NCBI GenBank assembly: GCA_027596075.1
Contig: JADGJC010000183.1
Location: 6,587 to 70,586 of the forward strand
Reading direction: 5' to 3'
Source: Rhizophlyctis rosea
Lineage: Eukaryota > Chytridiomycota > Chytridiomycetes > Rhizophlyctidales > Rhizophlyctidaceae
DNA: 64,000 nt
Both the position numbers and the translations under genes were made by a program. Positions 10,922 through 22,400 of this stretch are shown piece after piece; the stretch's first letter is position 1; each line of letters opens with the position of its first letter. Under the pieces are notes generated by a model. It was given only the letters and a program-made list of their open reading frames with translations. It searched no databases and had not been told where the DNA came from.

Positions 10922-11335
10922 TCATCCCGTTCTTCCAAGAAAAGATGTGGCTATTCCTACACGATCTCTCAACCACTCCATATTACCATATTGGATCGGC
11001 TCATCCGTTGCGATGTTCACTCCTGCGAAGCCGCGCACGTTACGCAGAGGGGCGAGGATGATTTCAATCGAATTGCAATATCGATGATTGACGGGGCCAA
11101 ATTGGAAGACTGGTAGGTATTGGAAGTTTTCGCGCGGTGAGATGTCGTTGGAATATGCTAATTGGATTCTTCTCGGTCGGTTGCAATGAGTTGCATGCTG
11201 GTAAGGTTTTTGCGGTTGTTGCGGGAGATTTGGAATGATTTGACGAGGAATCAGACGGGGGGAGACGTCGCGCCAACGTCTATCAATCGTGCACAGCACG
11301 ACTGCACCATCGAGCGGCGAAGATGTGGACAACAT
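10922..11335 (-). pseudogene. Decayed C-terminal fragment of the F-box/zinc-knuckle family
   Basis: Minus-strand frames contain pieces resembling the family tail. NNRKNLTSMQLIATDREES parallels the QTRKNLTHLGV block of the 6968-8408 protein, and a second frame (10922-11335) continues toward MEWLRDRVG, comparable to QDWLIQKIGE. The pieces lie in different frames, so the copy is dead. No N-terminal half is adjacent. Confidence 0.4.
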
Positions 11336-11816
11336 GAAACAATTTGGGAGGTCTAATGAAGGAAGACAACTAAGATATTCTTGATCATTTGTTGAATGCC
11401 GAATTGCAATTGACTTCTATTGCATATGCATTCTTCTCTTATTTATGTGCCATGGCCTGTAAGGCATTGGGCGCGCACCTGCTGATGTAGTTGGGCATCC
11501 ATCAATACGACTCGTACACGCATGTGTCCGCGAACCAGATCTTGATTATTCTACACCCAAAAAATACACGCCGTCAATCATCCGCAGCACCGCCAGGACA
11601 CTCCAGGTGACCATACTTGCTAGTTACAAATTTTTTTACAAACCTCACAATCATCTCCTTCCTTATTGCTTTTGGCCTACACCCCACCCACTTTTACCAA
11701 ACCTCATCTTCCGCCCACTCTCCACCCTCGCTAAACGTCTTGTCCTCATCCAGCTCACCATCGTCTTCGTCCCTCTTCTCACCGTCGGTGAGCATTCCAT
11801 CACCCCCATCACTCCC
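11336..11816. other. Intergenic
   Basis: Plus-strand Ser-rich ORFs beginning near 11607 are the complement of the acidic minus-strand tail at 11817 and beyond. Nothing independent is seen here. Confidence 0.4.
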
Positions 11817-13124
11817 TCAATCATCATTGAAGAGCCGATCCTCATCCTCTGCATCACTCCCTTCACCCTTATTGAGCATCGGATCCTTATCCTCCCCATC
11901 ATCATCCCCCTCACTCTCATCACTTGCAAATAACATCTCATCGTCATCTTCCCAATCATCAATTTCGATCACAACACATCCTTCAACCCCATCAGTTTCC
12001 TCCGACATTCCGTCATCAAGCTTGCTATCATCGCCTTCCTCACCGTGATTGCTGACAATACCATCTTCTAGATCCTGGTCCTCATTAATGTAAGAATGCT
12101 CCCTCCAGAATCTTGCCGCTTTGAGCACATCAGCATGGTCCCGCCAAAATTTAGTAGCATTGATAAGACTAAGGGCATTCACATTCAACTCCCGTTTCAA
12201 CCGCTCTTCATCACCATGCCCCACCATCGCGTCCGGAATGATTTCCACGTTTGTTGAGAAGTTCTCTTGAATGAGCGGAGCCAGACGATATATGATGGGC
12301 TCCACATCGTGGTGATTTACGATGCCATATCGGAAAGAGGTTGGGTCGGTACCGTGGAGGTCTCCTCCGAGCATCATAACGACGGGTCTGACTGAGATAC
12401 AGCTTCAGTTCCGTAAGATTGGGAGCGGATTGAAGGCACCGGAGTAAGCGGTTTAAAGCGGTGTATTCGGGAAGTTGATTCAATGTACTTTCAAGCGCGA
12501 AACTTTCTAGACTTGAAAGAGGTGCTGTCTCTTGTGCGGCGCATATAGTGTCGCAAATTCGCAAATTGACTGGAGCTCTGTAAAGATCAGGGGGCCATGG
12601 CATTCGATGCGGGCAAGCTTGTGCAAATCGACACGATGGAGGATATTGGAGCATTCGACGGCGGAAGGTAGGACTTTCCAGTGTATGTTCAGGATGCGTA
12701 CTGCTTTTGCTCTGTCTGGATCTTCCAAAAGGATGGAATATCCTTTGTCCCGATTGCCCGAACGGTACAGGTGCACATCCAGACAAGCGCCTCGACGAAG
12801 TTCAAATGACGTCATTCTCCATGCCTTGCAAACTGGTACAGAGATAGAGATAAAATGCGTAAGAGACTCAGGTTTTTGAATGTCCGTTCAGTTTGGCTCA
12901 CCTTCTGCCAAGACCGACTCAGATGGAAGTGTCAACGTCAATCGACGGCTTTTGGAACTTTTTGTAGGTAAAGAAATGGACATTCGACGTATAGGGCCGT
13001 CGGATGGCTGAATGTCTTGGAATATATGGAAGCGAAGGTCCGGTAGGCCTAAGACTGTTGTCTGGTGACTTGGATAGGTTTGACAGGTTGCGTCCAGAAT
13101 GTGGGGAGCTTCGGGATGTAGCAT
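11817..13124 (-). pseudogene. F-box/zinc-knuckle family member with frameshifts and acidic tail
   Basis: Exon 1 (12902-13124) and the start of exon 2 (12832) keep the family intron (69 nt, phase 1) and the motifs FHIFQDIQPSDG and VCKAWRMTSFELRRGACLDV. The Cys cluster of exon 1 is lost. Near 12520-12545 the frame shifts: the first frame stops at 12507, while SLESFALESTL and LLRCLQSAPNLTELKLYL continue in another. A second shift near 12385 returns to the original frame, which runs to 11817 and ends in about 60 strongly acidic residues. Two compensating shifts point to decay or assembly error. The acidic tail resembles that of the 4800-5994 copy. Confidence 0.5.
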
Positions 13125-13201
13125 GTCGTGGCTCGCTCACTAGTAGCAGTGTTGCGTGATAGAAGGGGGTATGCTCTTGATTAGTTGCCTATGGAGGAAG
13201 T

Positions 13202-13540
13202 CTATTGAGGATGTGAATTATGTGAAACAAGTTTTTCTCGCGTTTTTAAGATGGAGAAGAAGGAAGAAGGAGAGCGTTCAGTTAGAAGGGAGATGCATGT
13301 TTTGACAGGTTCTAGCGCATTAGCTGCGACCGTTAGTGCGGTAGCCGCAGGTAACCCTGTCAGAGTTTCCCAAGGGAGCACTATCTGATTTTGGGGTCTG
13401 TTGATTCCAACCGATAGAGTTTCCAAACGCACAGAATCCAGATACCTTTTGTGAGCATCCCAATCGACAAAATGATTTGAAGGCCGGAACTCCCCCGCTC
13501 CACTCTGTAAGACTTGCCAGATTGACATGAAGATAGGCAC
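13202..13540 (-). pseudogene. Small fragment of the F-box/zinc-knuckle family
   Basis: The minus-strand ORF contains LETLSVGINRPQNQIVLPWE and a following LTGLPAATALTVAANALEP, which parallels the IELPTTLTFAALKSLHVTSA block of the 9099 protein. No F-box or knuckle part is adjacent. Its 3' end overlaps the shared upstream element of the 13124 gene, so it is probably a remnant that became promoter DNA. Confidence 0.35.
13300..13318 (-). promoter_or_regulatory. Shared family upstream element
   Basis: Plus-strand TTTTGACAGGTTCTAGCGC, about 176 bp before the minus-strand start at 13124. A further partial copy (GGTTTGACAGGTTGCG) lies inside exon 1 of the same gene near 13074. Confidence 0.4.
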
Positions 13541-14630
13541 AACCCAGTGCAGTTAGTGTGGACAAAACAAAGGCGTCTGCTTCCTGGTCAGGTCTTGTGA
13601 GTGCAGATGAGAGGGTGGTAACAGATTGGAGCGGAAAGCAAACAGACGCAGCATGAGGGGGTGACTCAAGGCAATGAGAAGCATATTACCACGATGAGCC
13701 TACTAGGGAACACAAATGCCTGCCACAAACATAAGTTCTGACAGACCACGCTTGTGAAGTATGTACGGAACAGACCACAACGCCCACCGCACCTGCGCGA
13801 ACAGGTACATCGTGCATATATGAAGCGTGTAGGCTGGCGCTCCGTGTTCACGATGCTCAGCACAACCCCACTTGATTGTGTTGAGACTAACAGCGCCTTC
13901 CACCGCCAGTCATAACCGCCTGCAGCCATGTCAAAATGCCAGTCAGCCCAACAAGATGAATGATGAGCAGAAATTGCATGTTTGGTGGGAAAGTGGATGG
14001 AGCAAGGTGAGAGGTAACAAGCAAACAGTTTCCAAAGTCTCTAGAGGGTTTGTTTTCTTCTTTATCTGTGTAGATGTATTCTCCCATCAGGAGAAGGGGT
14101 TCCAAAAATTGCAAACCGACGCGAACGTCGTTTTGACCGTATGGAGTTCAGTTTTCAAAAAGCAATAATCCAGTCTCAGTCGAAACTTCACTGACGTGGA
14201 TAGCGCTCCTGGCAAGGATGCGGATCAAGAGGGGATGGGGGGTGGGGTTGGTATTTATAGAAATTTGGAGCCAGGGCTTCGAGAAAGGTCAAGCCTCATT
14301 GATTTTCATTTGCGCAGTCGTTTTGCGGAGCAATCAGCGCAGTCGGGCCGGTCGGTGGCTCAGATGGTGGGTCGCGTCATGGGTGAGCTGATGTGGGTCG
14401 TTCTCGACCGATGGGCATCGCCACGGACAGATATGGTCAAATCATGTCCGTGACACTGGACTGGTCACTTCTGGTTGTGGTGGACAAACTGTTTCCACAC
14501 CGTTTTCCACCCATCTCGTTCCACGATCCACGTACCGATTACCTCCTTCGCTCTTGTCAATTACGCTGCAGCAAAACTGCTCGCTCGGCTACTTCGCACA
14601 AGTACACAAACAACCCCCTACTTCCTACTC
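13541..14630. other. Gene-poor stretch with dispersed repeat copy 1
   Basis: No convincing gene. Small minus-strand ORFs at 13666-13929 lack recognisable family motifs. The repeat copy at 14050-14228 is described separately. The final part should contain the promoter of the 14631 gene. Confidence 0.4.
14050..14228 (-). repeat. Dispersed repeat, copy 1 (inverted relative to copy 2)
   Basis: The reverse complement closely matches 29828-30006 along about 175 bp, from GATCCGCATCCTTGCCAGG to the block GAGAATACATCTACA. Indels are few (one GAAGT-type insertion in copy 2). Both copies encode the same meaningless MQFLEPLLLMGEYIY peptide, which is how the pair shows itself. Confidence 0.75.
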
Positions 14631-15744
14631 ATGGCTGCAAAACCTAGAAGTATGCCCGTCGGGCAGCGGAATGTTCTTCGACCCAACGATTCCGCTTCGT
14701 TATGGAACTGCACGCTATCTCCTGGTGAGGACTAATGCAGAGCAACCTCACACGTGAAAGCTTCAAAGCAGGTTGCTAACTTGCAATGAATACAGGCTGG
14801 ACACGCGAAGAGTCTGATATTCTCCGCAAAGCCCTCATGCGCTACGGAATCGGAAACTGGAAGGATATTATGGAGTCTGGCAGTTTACCAGGAAAGACGA
14901 ACGCACAGCTTAACTTGCAGACGCAGAGATTACTTGGGCAGCAGAGTACTGCTGGTGCGTCTCTTCTTTCAGAGGTTGTAGACTTCCTGCTGACTAAGAC
15001 TATTGTTTTGACCAGAATTCCAAATGCTTCATATCGACCCCTTGATCATTGGAGAAATAAACTCACAAAAGCAAGGGGACCACATTAAGCGGAAGAATGG
15101 ATTCATAGTCAATCTTGGTGGTATGTTGACACGCGTGCATGTCGAACTTTTTATGCTGGTCAAATTGGTTGACATGCCGATTCCATGCAGGAAAACTAAC
15201 ACGAGAAGAAAAATTGAAGCGAATCAAAGAAAATAAAGAGAAGTGCGCACATTGAGAGATGTTGCGAGTCGCTGTGGTGCTAACCGTTGTCCTAGATATG
15301 AACTCCCGGAATCGGAATGGCAAAAGATCGAACTACCACGGCGTGATGATGTAAGTCCACGCCAAATGCGTTGAATACGGTGCTGACTTTTACTCACCGC
15401 TTGTCATCATGGACAGCCCGCTATAGGTATGCATTATGATATCGGAGTCCCTCTTACAAGCGTGTTCTGACAAGGTACACGATGTTCCTCATGCAGTCTT
15501 GGAAACAAAACGCGCAACACTAGCCGACTTGCGAAAGCAACTCGAGGAAGTCCGGGAGGAGCTTGCGCTGAGGAGACGGGTTGACGCTGGAGATGAAACC
15601 ATGGTGCGTTTACATATCGATTATCCGAACCAAAAACAAAATACCAATGCATTCAATGACTGCTCGCTTATTCGATCTTCCATTCCCCAGAAGGACGTGT
15701 CCGATGAGGATGTGCCGGAAGGAAAGCGCATCAGAGTAAATTAG
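14631..15744 (+). CDS. Myb/SANT-like DNA-binding protein
   Basis: Seven exons in consistent phase (14631-14724, 14796-14954, 15016-15120, 15191-15242, 15296-15350, 15427-15603, 15691-15744) give 231 residues. Residues about 32-80 form one Myb/SANT repeat (GWTREESDILRKALMRYG then IGNWKDI, and KTNAQLNLQTQRLLGQQS). A conserved block follows (HIDPLIIGEINSQKQG, IKRKNGFIVNLGGKLTREE), then YELPESEW and a C-terminal coiled coil (LADLRKQLEEVREELALRR). This layout is like a Myb-like protein known from social amoebae and some early fungi. It probably acts in the nucleus on DNA or chromatin; targets are unknown. Confidence 0.8.
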
Positions 15745-16113
15745 CAAGGGCCGAGGCGTATTGTGTGTTTTGTGATTGTATATCGTTTACGTTTTGTACA
15801 TAGACCATTTTTATTTGCTTCATTCTTCGAATGTAAGGTTGTAAACAAAGCCGGGGTTCTAAAAATACGATCTGATGGGCGTGGCGTTACAGGTGGCTTG
15901 ACTGCCCCACCCAAAAATTTGGATGTGACTTCAGAGTTGAGGGGTGTTGCAGTCTCATCTTTCCTCTTCTTCGTTCTTTCCCACGCGCAGCACTATCAAT
16001 AGTATTCAGTACATATATATTCGGTTGAAACTCTCTACAGATATTCCTCACCGCGCTTCATCTGTGAAACAGCACCCAACTCGACCGAAGTAAAAACAAT
16101 TCAAAGGTCCAAA
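15745..16113. other. Intergenic, promoter of the Dus1 gene
   Basis: No gene seen. It contains the 3' flank of the Myb-like gene and the leader of the next gene; an ACATATATATTCGG stretch near 16011-16024 may serve as a core promoter element. Confidence 0.4.
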
Positions 16114-18477
16114 ATGGCAGAGCCTGGCACAACTCCAGAAAAGCGGAAAGGATATGAGTTCTACCGCGAAGTGTTGAAAAGCCCAAAGTTGGTGGTCGCT
16201 CCTATGGTTGACCAGTCTGAACTCGTGAGTATATCTGCCGATAGTTCCTTACAAAGGGTGTCAGCGTATCTCACATCATAATTCGACAGGCCTGGCGAAT
16301 TCTCTCTCGACGCTACGGTGCAGAGCTCTGCTACACACCCATGTTCCACGCTCGTATCTTTGGTGAGAACGCTACCTATCGGCAACAGCAATGGCAGACG
16401 ACTCCTGAAGACCGACCGCTGATTGTTCAGGTAACATAGCATGGGATTATCATGTTTTCAATCTTGGTACTGAACCAATACTGTGCAGTTCTGTGCAAAC
16501 GACGCCGACCACCTACTCACAGCGGCCAAACTCGTCGAAAACGACTGCGATGCGGTTGATATCAATCTTGGATGCCCCCAACATATTGCAAAACGCGGAA
16601 AGTATGGCGCTTTCTTGATGGATGAGTGGGAGCTTATTGCGAAGATGGGTATGTAACCGAAATGGAAGAGACAACTTCTGCCAATAAGACTCACTTGAAG
16701 TCGTCCCATCAGTTCGAACCCTCCACGAAAATGTCGCCGTACCAGTCACATGCAAAATTCGCGTATTCCCAGACGTCGAAAAGACCATCAAATATGCCAA
16801 AATGTTGGAGGAGGCGGGATGTCAACTCCTGACGGTTCATGGGCGGTTGCGGGAGCAGAAGGGGCATAAGACGGGGTTGGCGGATTGGGAGCAGATTCGC
16901 AGAGTGAGGTTAGTTTGCGTGGGTTTGGGAATTTCGTAGTTTGCCGTTGACTTTTCCTGAATAGGGAGACTGTTTCCATTCCCGTTTTCGCGAATGGAAA
17001 CATTCTTTACCATGAGGATGTCCAGAGGTGTATTGACGCGACGGGTGTAGATGGTGTCATGACGGCTGGTATGGATTAGTGTGTACGCTTTTCCCGTGAA
17101 AGAGCAAGTACTAATGGTTGTATGATAGAGGGGAATCTGTATAATCCGGCCTTGTTCTCTGGAAAGCATTTGCCCTCATGGCAGATTGCTGAGGAGGTAT
17201 ATCATCATAGGGGCACTTCAGTTTTGCCCTTGAAGATAGATCACATCATCATCTGACCGCGGCCGCTCCCATTAGTACCTTGAAATCTGCAAAACCGTCC
17301 CCAATTCTGCATCCTTTGGAGCTATTCGTGCCCATTTGTTCAAGATCTTCCGGCCGTGGTGAGTTTCGTGATCAATCCATTTCGCTGCAATACGTAATAA
17401 CAGGCTAATGTGCTGAACACAGTCTTGCGGATTCGCCTGACGTACGAGAGGAGCTTGCAAAAGTCAACACCATGGAAGGATTTGAGAGGCTTGTGCAGAT
17501 TTTGAAGGGGAGGCTCTTGGAGGTATGGATCTTGGGCGCTCTTGGTTTGGTTGCTTGGAGGCTCATTCCATATGTTTTGATTGGTCCTATCAGTTTTCCG
17601 GCGGAGCGACCGAATACCTTCCACCCTACGAACTAGACAAAGATGGATTTCGGATCCTTCCCAAGTGGGTCCTACAACCGTGCTTCCGACCGGATGGGAA
17701 GCCAAAGGAAGGGAAGAAGGATACCCCGTCGCGGCCTACAACTCCCGGGACGGCGGCGAGCGCTGAGGGGGCTTTGGTGTGTTCTGCGGATGGGTGCTTG
17801 GTGGAAGGGGAGCAATCGGGGGTTAGAGCGGATACCTCGGAAATGGAGGCGATTGAGCATTCTGGGGCGGGGGAGGCCAGTGCTGTTGCGGATGAGTGCG
17901 GCCGGATTAATGGAGATGAGGTGGGTGTGAGCGTGGCGGGGAAAAGCAATGGGAAGAGGAAGAGGGAGGAGGAGAGTGTGGAAGGGAAGGGAAAGAATGG
18001 GAAGGTTCTGTCTGCTGGGCAGGGTATGTCTTCCATTCGCAATTCGAGCTTTGAAGGGATTTTACTAACTTTTTTTCATTTCTTTCTGCTTGCCACTTTT
18101 TAGCCGCCAAGAAACAAAGACACATAAAGGCACGGCTCTGCTCATCGTGTCCGAATGTCTCCTCGCCGAAGTGCCCTCTGCATCTTTGTAAAAGCTGTTG
18201 CAAGGAGAAGGGACGGAGCGTATGGAGGGAGCAGAGGGAGAAGGATCTGGAGGGAGGTGTTGCGGTGGAGGAGGAAGTTCCAGAGAACGCGCAGGAGTGG
18301 AAGAAGTATGGGTTCATTTGCGAGACGCATCGGGTTTGGAAGGTTGGAAATAAGGTGGAGGAAGGGCAGATTGGGGAGGGAGGAAAAGTAAATGGTGGGA
18401 ATAACAAGGAAGGAAGTCACGTTGGTAATGGCGAGAAGATTGAAGGGGAGGCAATGGAAGGAGTTGAGGCTGTTTGA
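16114..18477 (+). CDS. DUS1: tRNA-dihydrouridine(16/17) synthase
   Basis: Ten exons (16114-16224, 16290-16430, 16489-16648, 16713-16908, 16965-17068, 17129-17196, 17276-17358, 17423-17522, 17594-18023, 18104-18477) total 589 codons, all in phase. The product should reduce uridines 16/17 in the tRNA D-loop using FMN and NADPH. Family marks: [44 protein letters not shown] with the catalytic Cys near residue 113, [22 protein letters not shown] and VFANGNI. The last 250 residues are an extension: an acidic, low-complexity linker, then a Cys-rich cluster ([20 protein letters not shown]). A Cys-rich tail occurs in fungal Dus1 relatives and may bind zinc and tRNA. Confidence 0.93.
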
Positions 18478-18543
18478 GATGTTTCGAGGAGGGGATGTCA
18501 GATTTATGTAAATATATGGGAATAGAGGTCTGTCCATACTGTA

Positions 18544-18804
18544 TCAAAATGTTACCTCACAGCATAGTATGGAATGGATGGATGGTCTTTGATGGATGAT
18601 TAGATGATTAGAGGAAGGCCTTACTGGGGAAGACCCTCGCATTGTGGGGAATCTGTATCTAAGCCACGAAGGTCGCACAACAACATGCCACCACCACAAA
18701 GGGATGATTGCAAGCCACATCTCATAGTACTTGTTTGTGGCGATCTCGATCCCACCCAGCAAACCTTCTAGCGGCATCCCTTTCCATCCGACTTTCACAC
18801 GCAT
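18544..18804 (-). CDS. Possible small membrane protein
   Basis: An 86-codon ORF on the minus strand starts 106 bp from the divergent AP180 start. Its first half reads like a real one-pass protein: GLLGGIEIATNKYYEMW, then a hydrophobic aromatic segment (LAIIPLWWWHVVV) and a basic stretch. The second half looks like random translation, and a CCCCAG followed by TAAG near 18624 may mark a splice or the true end. I recognise no family; a small mitochondrial inner-membrane subunit would fit the look. Low certainty. Confidence 0.3.
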   Translation of the reverse strand: MRVKVGWKGMPLEGLLGGIEIATNKYYEMWLAIIPLWWWHVVVRPSWLRYRFPTMRGSSPVRPSSNHLIIHQRPSIHSILCCEVTF

Positions 18805-18910
18805 TGCCTTCGAAGCGCGGGTTTTTCATAGAAGGCAGCGTCAACAAGCCGGCTCAGCAATTCATAAAGCTTTTACATAGCCGGGCAGCAGCCTTGAAAG
18901 GTCCGCCAAA

Positions 18911-21611
18911 ATGGAACGCTCCGTGAACAAACTCACCTCGCGCAAGGCGAAGCCGCTGAAGCCCAAACATGTGCATTGTGAGAGCTCAGTTCCCCTTATT
19001 AGTGGTCCTTAGTGCTGCGCAGTTCACTAACAGATATGTGGCTTCTGCTTAGTCCTCTGCCAAGTGTCTATGGAGCGGGGCTCCCACATATCAGATATCT
19101 TCCGGTGCATAAATTCGCGGTTAAGGGAGCATAATTGGGTGGTGGGCTTCTCTCCCTGTCTTGCTGTGCTGGTGGAAAAAATTGACTTGTATTCGTACCC
19201 TCCAACCAGGTTGTTTTCAAATCCCTGATCCTCATACACATTCTCATGCGTGAAGGTGGAACAGACAGAGTACTAGGATTCTTGGCGAGTAACTCTGCTA
19301 TGTTGAATATGGCTGCTTTTAGGGACAAGAGCGGGCATCCTTTGGGTAAATTTCTCAACTGCAAATCAATACATCTTGTAAAGTGTGCTAATTTTCAGAT
19401 ACCAGGTGCCGCACAAGCCAAAAACATCCGCGCATATGCCATGTACCTAGAAGAGAAAGTCATCACATACCGGGAGATCAAATACGATTTCGTCCGATCG
19501 AAGCCGGAAATGATCTCTCGGTTCCGTTCTTTACCTGTTGAGCGTGGTTTGTTGCATGAAGTCGACCTTTTGCAGAGGCAGATCAATGCGTTGTTGGGGT
19601 GTTCGGTATGTAATATGGGTTTCGTGTTGAGCATATGGGGCAGATTGCCTTACCTCGCAAAATGCAGTTCTATCTGGACGAAATAGATAATGCGGTTACA
19701 TTGCAAGCATTCCGGCTGTTGATTGGGGATATGATGGCTTTGTTCCATTTGTTGAATGAGGGAGTGATTCGCATTCTAGGTGGGTTCATGTATGCTCAAT
19801 ATGATGGTGTAGTCGAGCGAGCAGTGGTGAAATCTTACGTTCCGCTGTCAACCAGGCGAGTATTTTGAGATGGAGAAACGGGACGCGACGCAGGCGCTAC
19901 AGATATACAAAAACTTCGCAATACAAACTGGGAAAACCGTCGAATTTTTCGAAATTGCTAGGAAACTTCGTCATGATTTGGGGTTGGATGTTCCGGTCTT
20001 CAAACATGTAGGGTCATTGTTCAGATTCCTTTTGTTCGAACGTGTATCAATCATTCATCAATCATTAATGTTGCAGGCGCCGGTATCACTTGCCGGAGGA
20101 TTGGAGGATTATTTGAATGCACCAGATTTTGAGGCACAACGACAAGCATACAAGGAGAAGAAGGCGGCAAAAGCGCGACAACAGAATGCGACCAAATTTG
20201 GTATGAGACGCGAAGATCGGCATTTCGGTATGAACTTGATATCTCACATGTAGCTTTGGATGCAGAAGAGAAGCCAAAAGCGGAAACGCGACAACCCTCA
20301 CCTGAAAGAAACCCCACTGTCACAACCGAAAAACAACCGGACATCATCGATTTCTTCTCCAGTTTGGATGAAGAGATCAACGCCTTCACATCACCTTCCG
20401 TACAAGCGCAATACGACACCACTGATCAGTTTGGGGCATTCTGGGCCGCACCTGGCGGAAATCCGTTCGGAGCCGCTCAGCAAATTGGTATCAGCCCCAC
20501 TAACCCGTTCGCAATGAATCAACACAACCAGCAACAACTACAGCAACAAGTATTTGACGTTTCCGGTCAGGTTGCGGCGATGCAGATGAATTTGCCTAGT
20601 ATGCTCTCTCCACAGGCTTCAGCGGGGCAACTCGTCCCCGCCAGTGCAGGTTTCCCGTTACTTCAACAGCAGCCGCAGATGGGGATGGGTGGACCGGCAT
20701 ATGGTGGGTTTGGTGGGCAGAACCCATTTGGGCAGCAGCAGCAGCAGCAGCAACTGTCGGCTGATCGACGACCATCGGGGGAATTTACGGTTGAGAATGT
20801 CTTTGGAAATGCGAATGCTTTCGGTGGTGGGGGTGGTGCGTCAAATTTCGGTGGCGCGGCTGCAAATCCCTTCGGAGCTGCTGCTCCCTCGCCGTTTGGG
20901 AATGTCGGTGGCGGATTTGGCGGTGGCATGGGCGGAGCGTCATCATCCCCTCAGCGTCAACAAACAGTACAAGACGCCGGTCCATTTGCGGGTCTTGCGC
21001 AATCGGCTTTCCAATCCATTCAGACGCATTCCACTGGTCAATCTACACCATCGGCGACTGAAGCATTCCAAAAACCATCCGGACCCGCACCGGTGTTGGA
21101 TCCTTTCGGAGCGAGTAATGCTATTCCTATTCCTAGCAGCAGCCAACCGCAACAACGCCAACAGGGATCAGTATCTCCTACTCATCCGTTTGGAAAGGGT
21201 ATGACGCCATTTGGACCTGCGGAAGGGGCGTCGAGTTCCACCCCATTTGGATCGTCACCGCAACGGACGCCGGGGCAGCCTATGGGTATATTTGCTAATG
21301 CTGGCGGTGCGGCGGGGGGTGGTGGCGGCTTTGGAGCGGGGAACTATGTTGCTACGACGGGGATGGGTGCTGCGGGTGGGATGTTTGCACCCGTTGGTGG
21401 AGCGGGACCATCGGCGTTCGGGCAGGGAGCGTTGCCGATGGCGACGGGGATTGGGAATGCGGGCGGAGGTGGGGCGGGTGTTAATCCTTTTATGACGGGT
21501 GGGCAGCAGCAACAACAGCAGCAGCAGGGGCAGGCTGGTGGGTTTAATCCGTTTGCGACGGCGGGGGCGGGTGGTTTGGGTGGGCAGGGGCAGTCGGTGA
21601 GCAGTCCTTGA
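18911..21611 (+). CDS. AP180/CALM-type clathrin assembly protein (ANTH domain)
   Basis: Eight exons (18911-18977, 19065-19141, 19210-19345, 19406-19605, 19668-19779, 19856-20007, 20077-20200, 20254-21611) give 741 residues. Residues 1-290 are an ANTH domain, which binds PI(4,5)P2: MERSVNKLTSRKAK start, NWVVVFKSLILIHILMREG, LEEKVITYREIKYDF, LLIGDMMALFHLLNEGVIRI, FFEIARKL and DVPVFKHAPVSL. The C-terminal 450 residues are Gln/Gly/Pro-rich and disordered, with at least six NPF motifs and several DPF/TPFG repeats, the binding sites for EH-domain and clathrin-adaptor proteins. Poly-Gln tracts near 20728 and 21506 come from CAG/CAA runs. The protein should act at endocytic pits. Exon 2 gives a shorter loop than in animal CALM. 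Confidence 0.92.
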
Positions 21612-22400
21612 TTTTGTACCTGCCAATGGTTTTGTATTTGTCGTCACACGCATGACATGCTACTTCCCGCAGGCAAATGGATTTTTATAGAGAGATAGTT
21701 GATCTTTGATATTGATGAATCGGCATCCTTTGGGAAGATGAGAGCATTGGAAGATTTCTGTGAGCTTTGATATGATTTTGCTATGAGATGTAAAGATACC
21801 CTTTTTCAGATGCTTGAGGTTGATTTTGGCGATATGGTTGCGTCAGTATTGATATGTGTGCTGTCAAGAACACATCCTTGCCTCCTCTTCTGGTGGAAGT
21901 GCTGTAGCATCGATGACGGGTTCGCATATGCGTTATGTGAAGAACTTGACTAAAACGAGCCTGTCATCGATGCTACAGCACTTCCACGACAATGGTGTCG
22001 TCGGCTGGCGATAAAGGATCAGTAGACCTGCAGGCACCAAATCAGCGGACAAATACCAATCAAGCGCACAGCGGGCACAGACCCCAAACAGATGAGTGTT
22101 TGACGAATTCCTGACATCTTGTGCGCAATGCACTCCAAGTTTGCACACACTGATAGTCGGGGCTCTCTCGAACTAAATTCCAACCAGTGCCATGGTCAAA
22201 ATGGGCCTACCACACCTGCCCGCATCAACCATTTGCAACAAAATACTGTCTATCGGAGCAGCTTGACACTATTGCTAATTTGGAAACGGATGTAATTCAC
22301 GATGATTGACTATATGTACATTCTGACCGATCATACATACTTTTACACAATTTACAATGCTTGATGTGCAGCCATTATGCCGTCCATCCCATCCTACCAG
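21612..22400. other. Intergenic with a long perfect hairpin
   Basis: Between converging genes. No ORF of interest. The hairpin at 21893-21987 is listed separately. Confidence 0.5.
21893..21987. repeat. 25-bp perfect inverted repeat with 45-nt loop
   Basis: Arms 21893-21917 and 21963-21987 are exact reverse complements (arm begins GTGGAAGTGCTGTAGCATCG). Three further inner bases pair except for one mismatch. It lies about 280 bp past the AP180 stop. Confidence 0.85.

Noticed and set aside
11617..12048. Ser/Pro-rich plus-strand ORF
   Set aside because: It is the complement of the acidic minus-strand tail (GAG/GAT codons give CTC/ATC), so its composition is a mirror effect.
17626..18537. Minus-strand ORFs opposite the 3' half of Dus1
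   Set aside because: Ser/Pro-rich mirror of the acidic, Lys/Gly-rich C-terminal coding sequence.
20644..21204. 186-codon plus-strand ORF in another frame
   Set aside because: It overlaps the Gln/Gly/NPF tail of the AP180 protein, whose frame is continuous with the ANTH domain.
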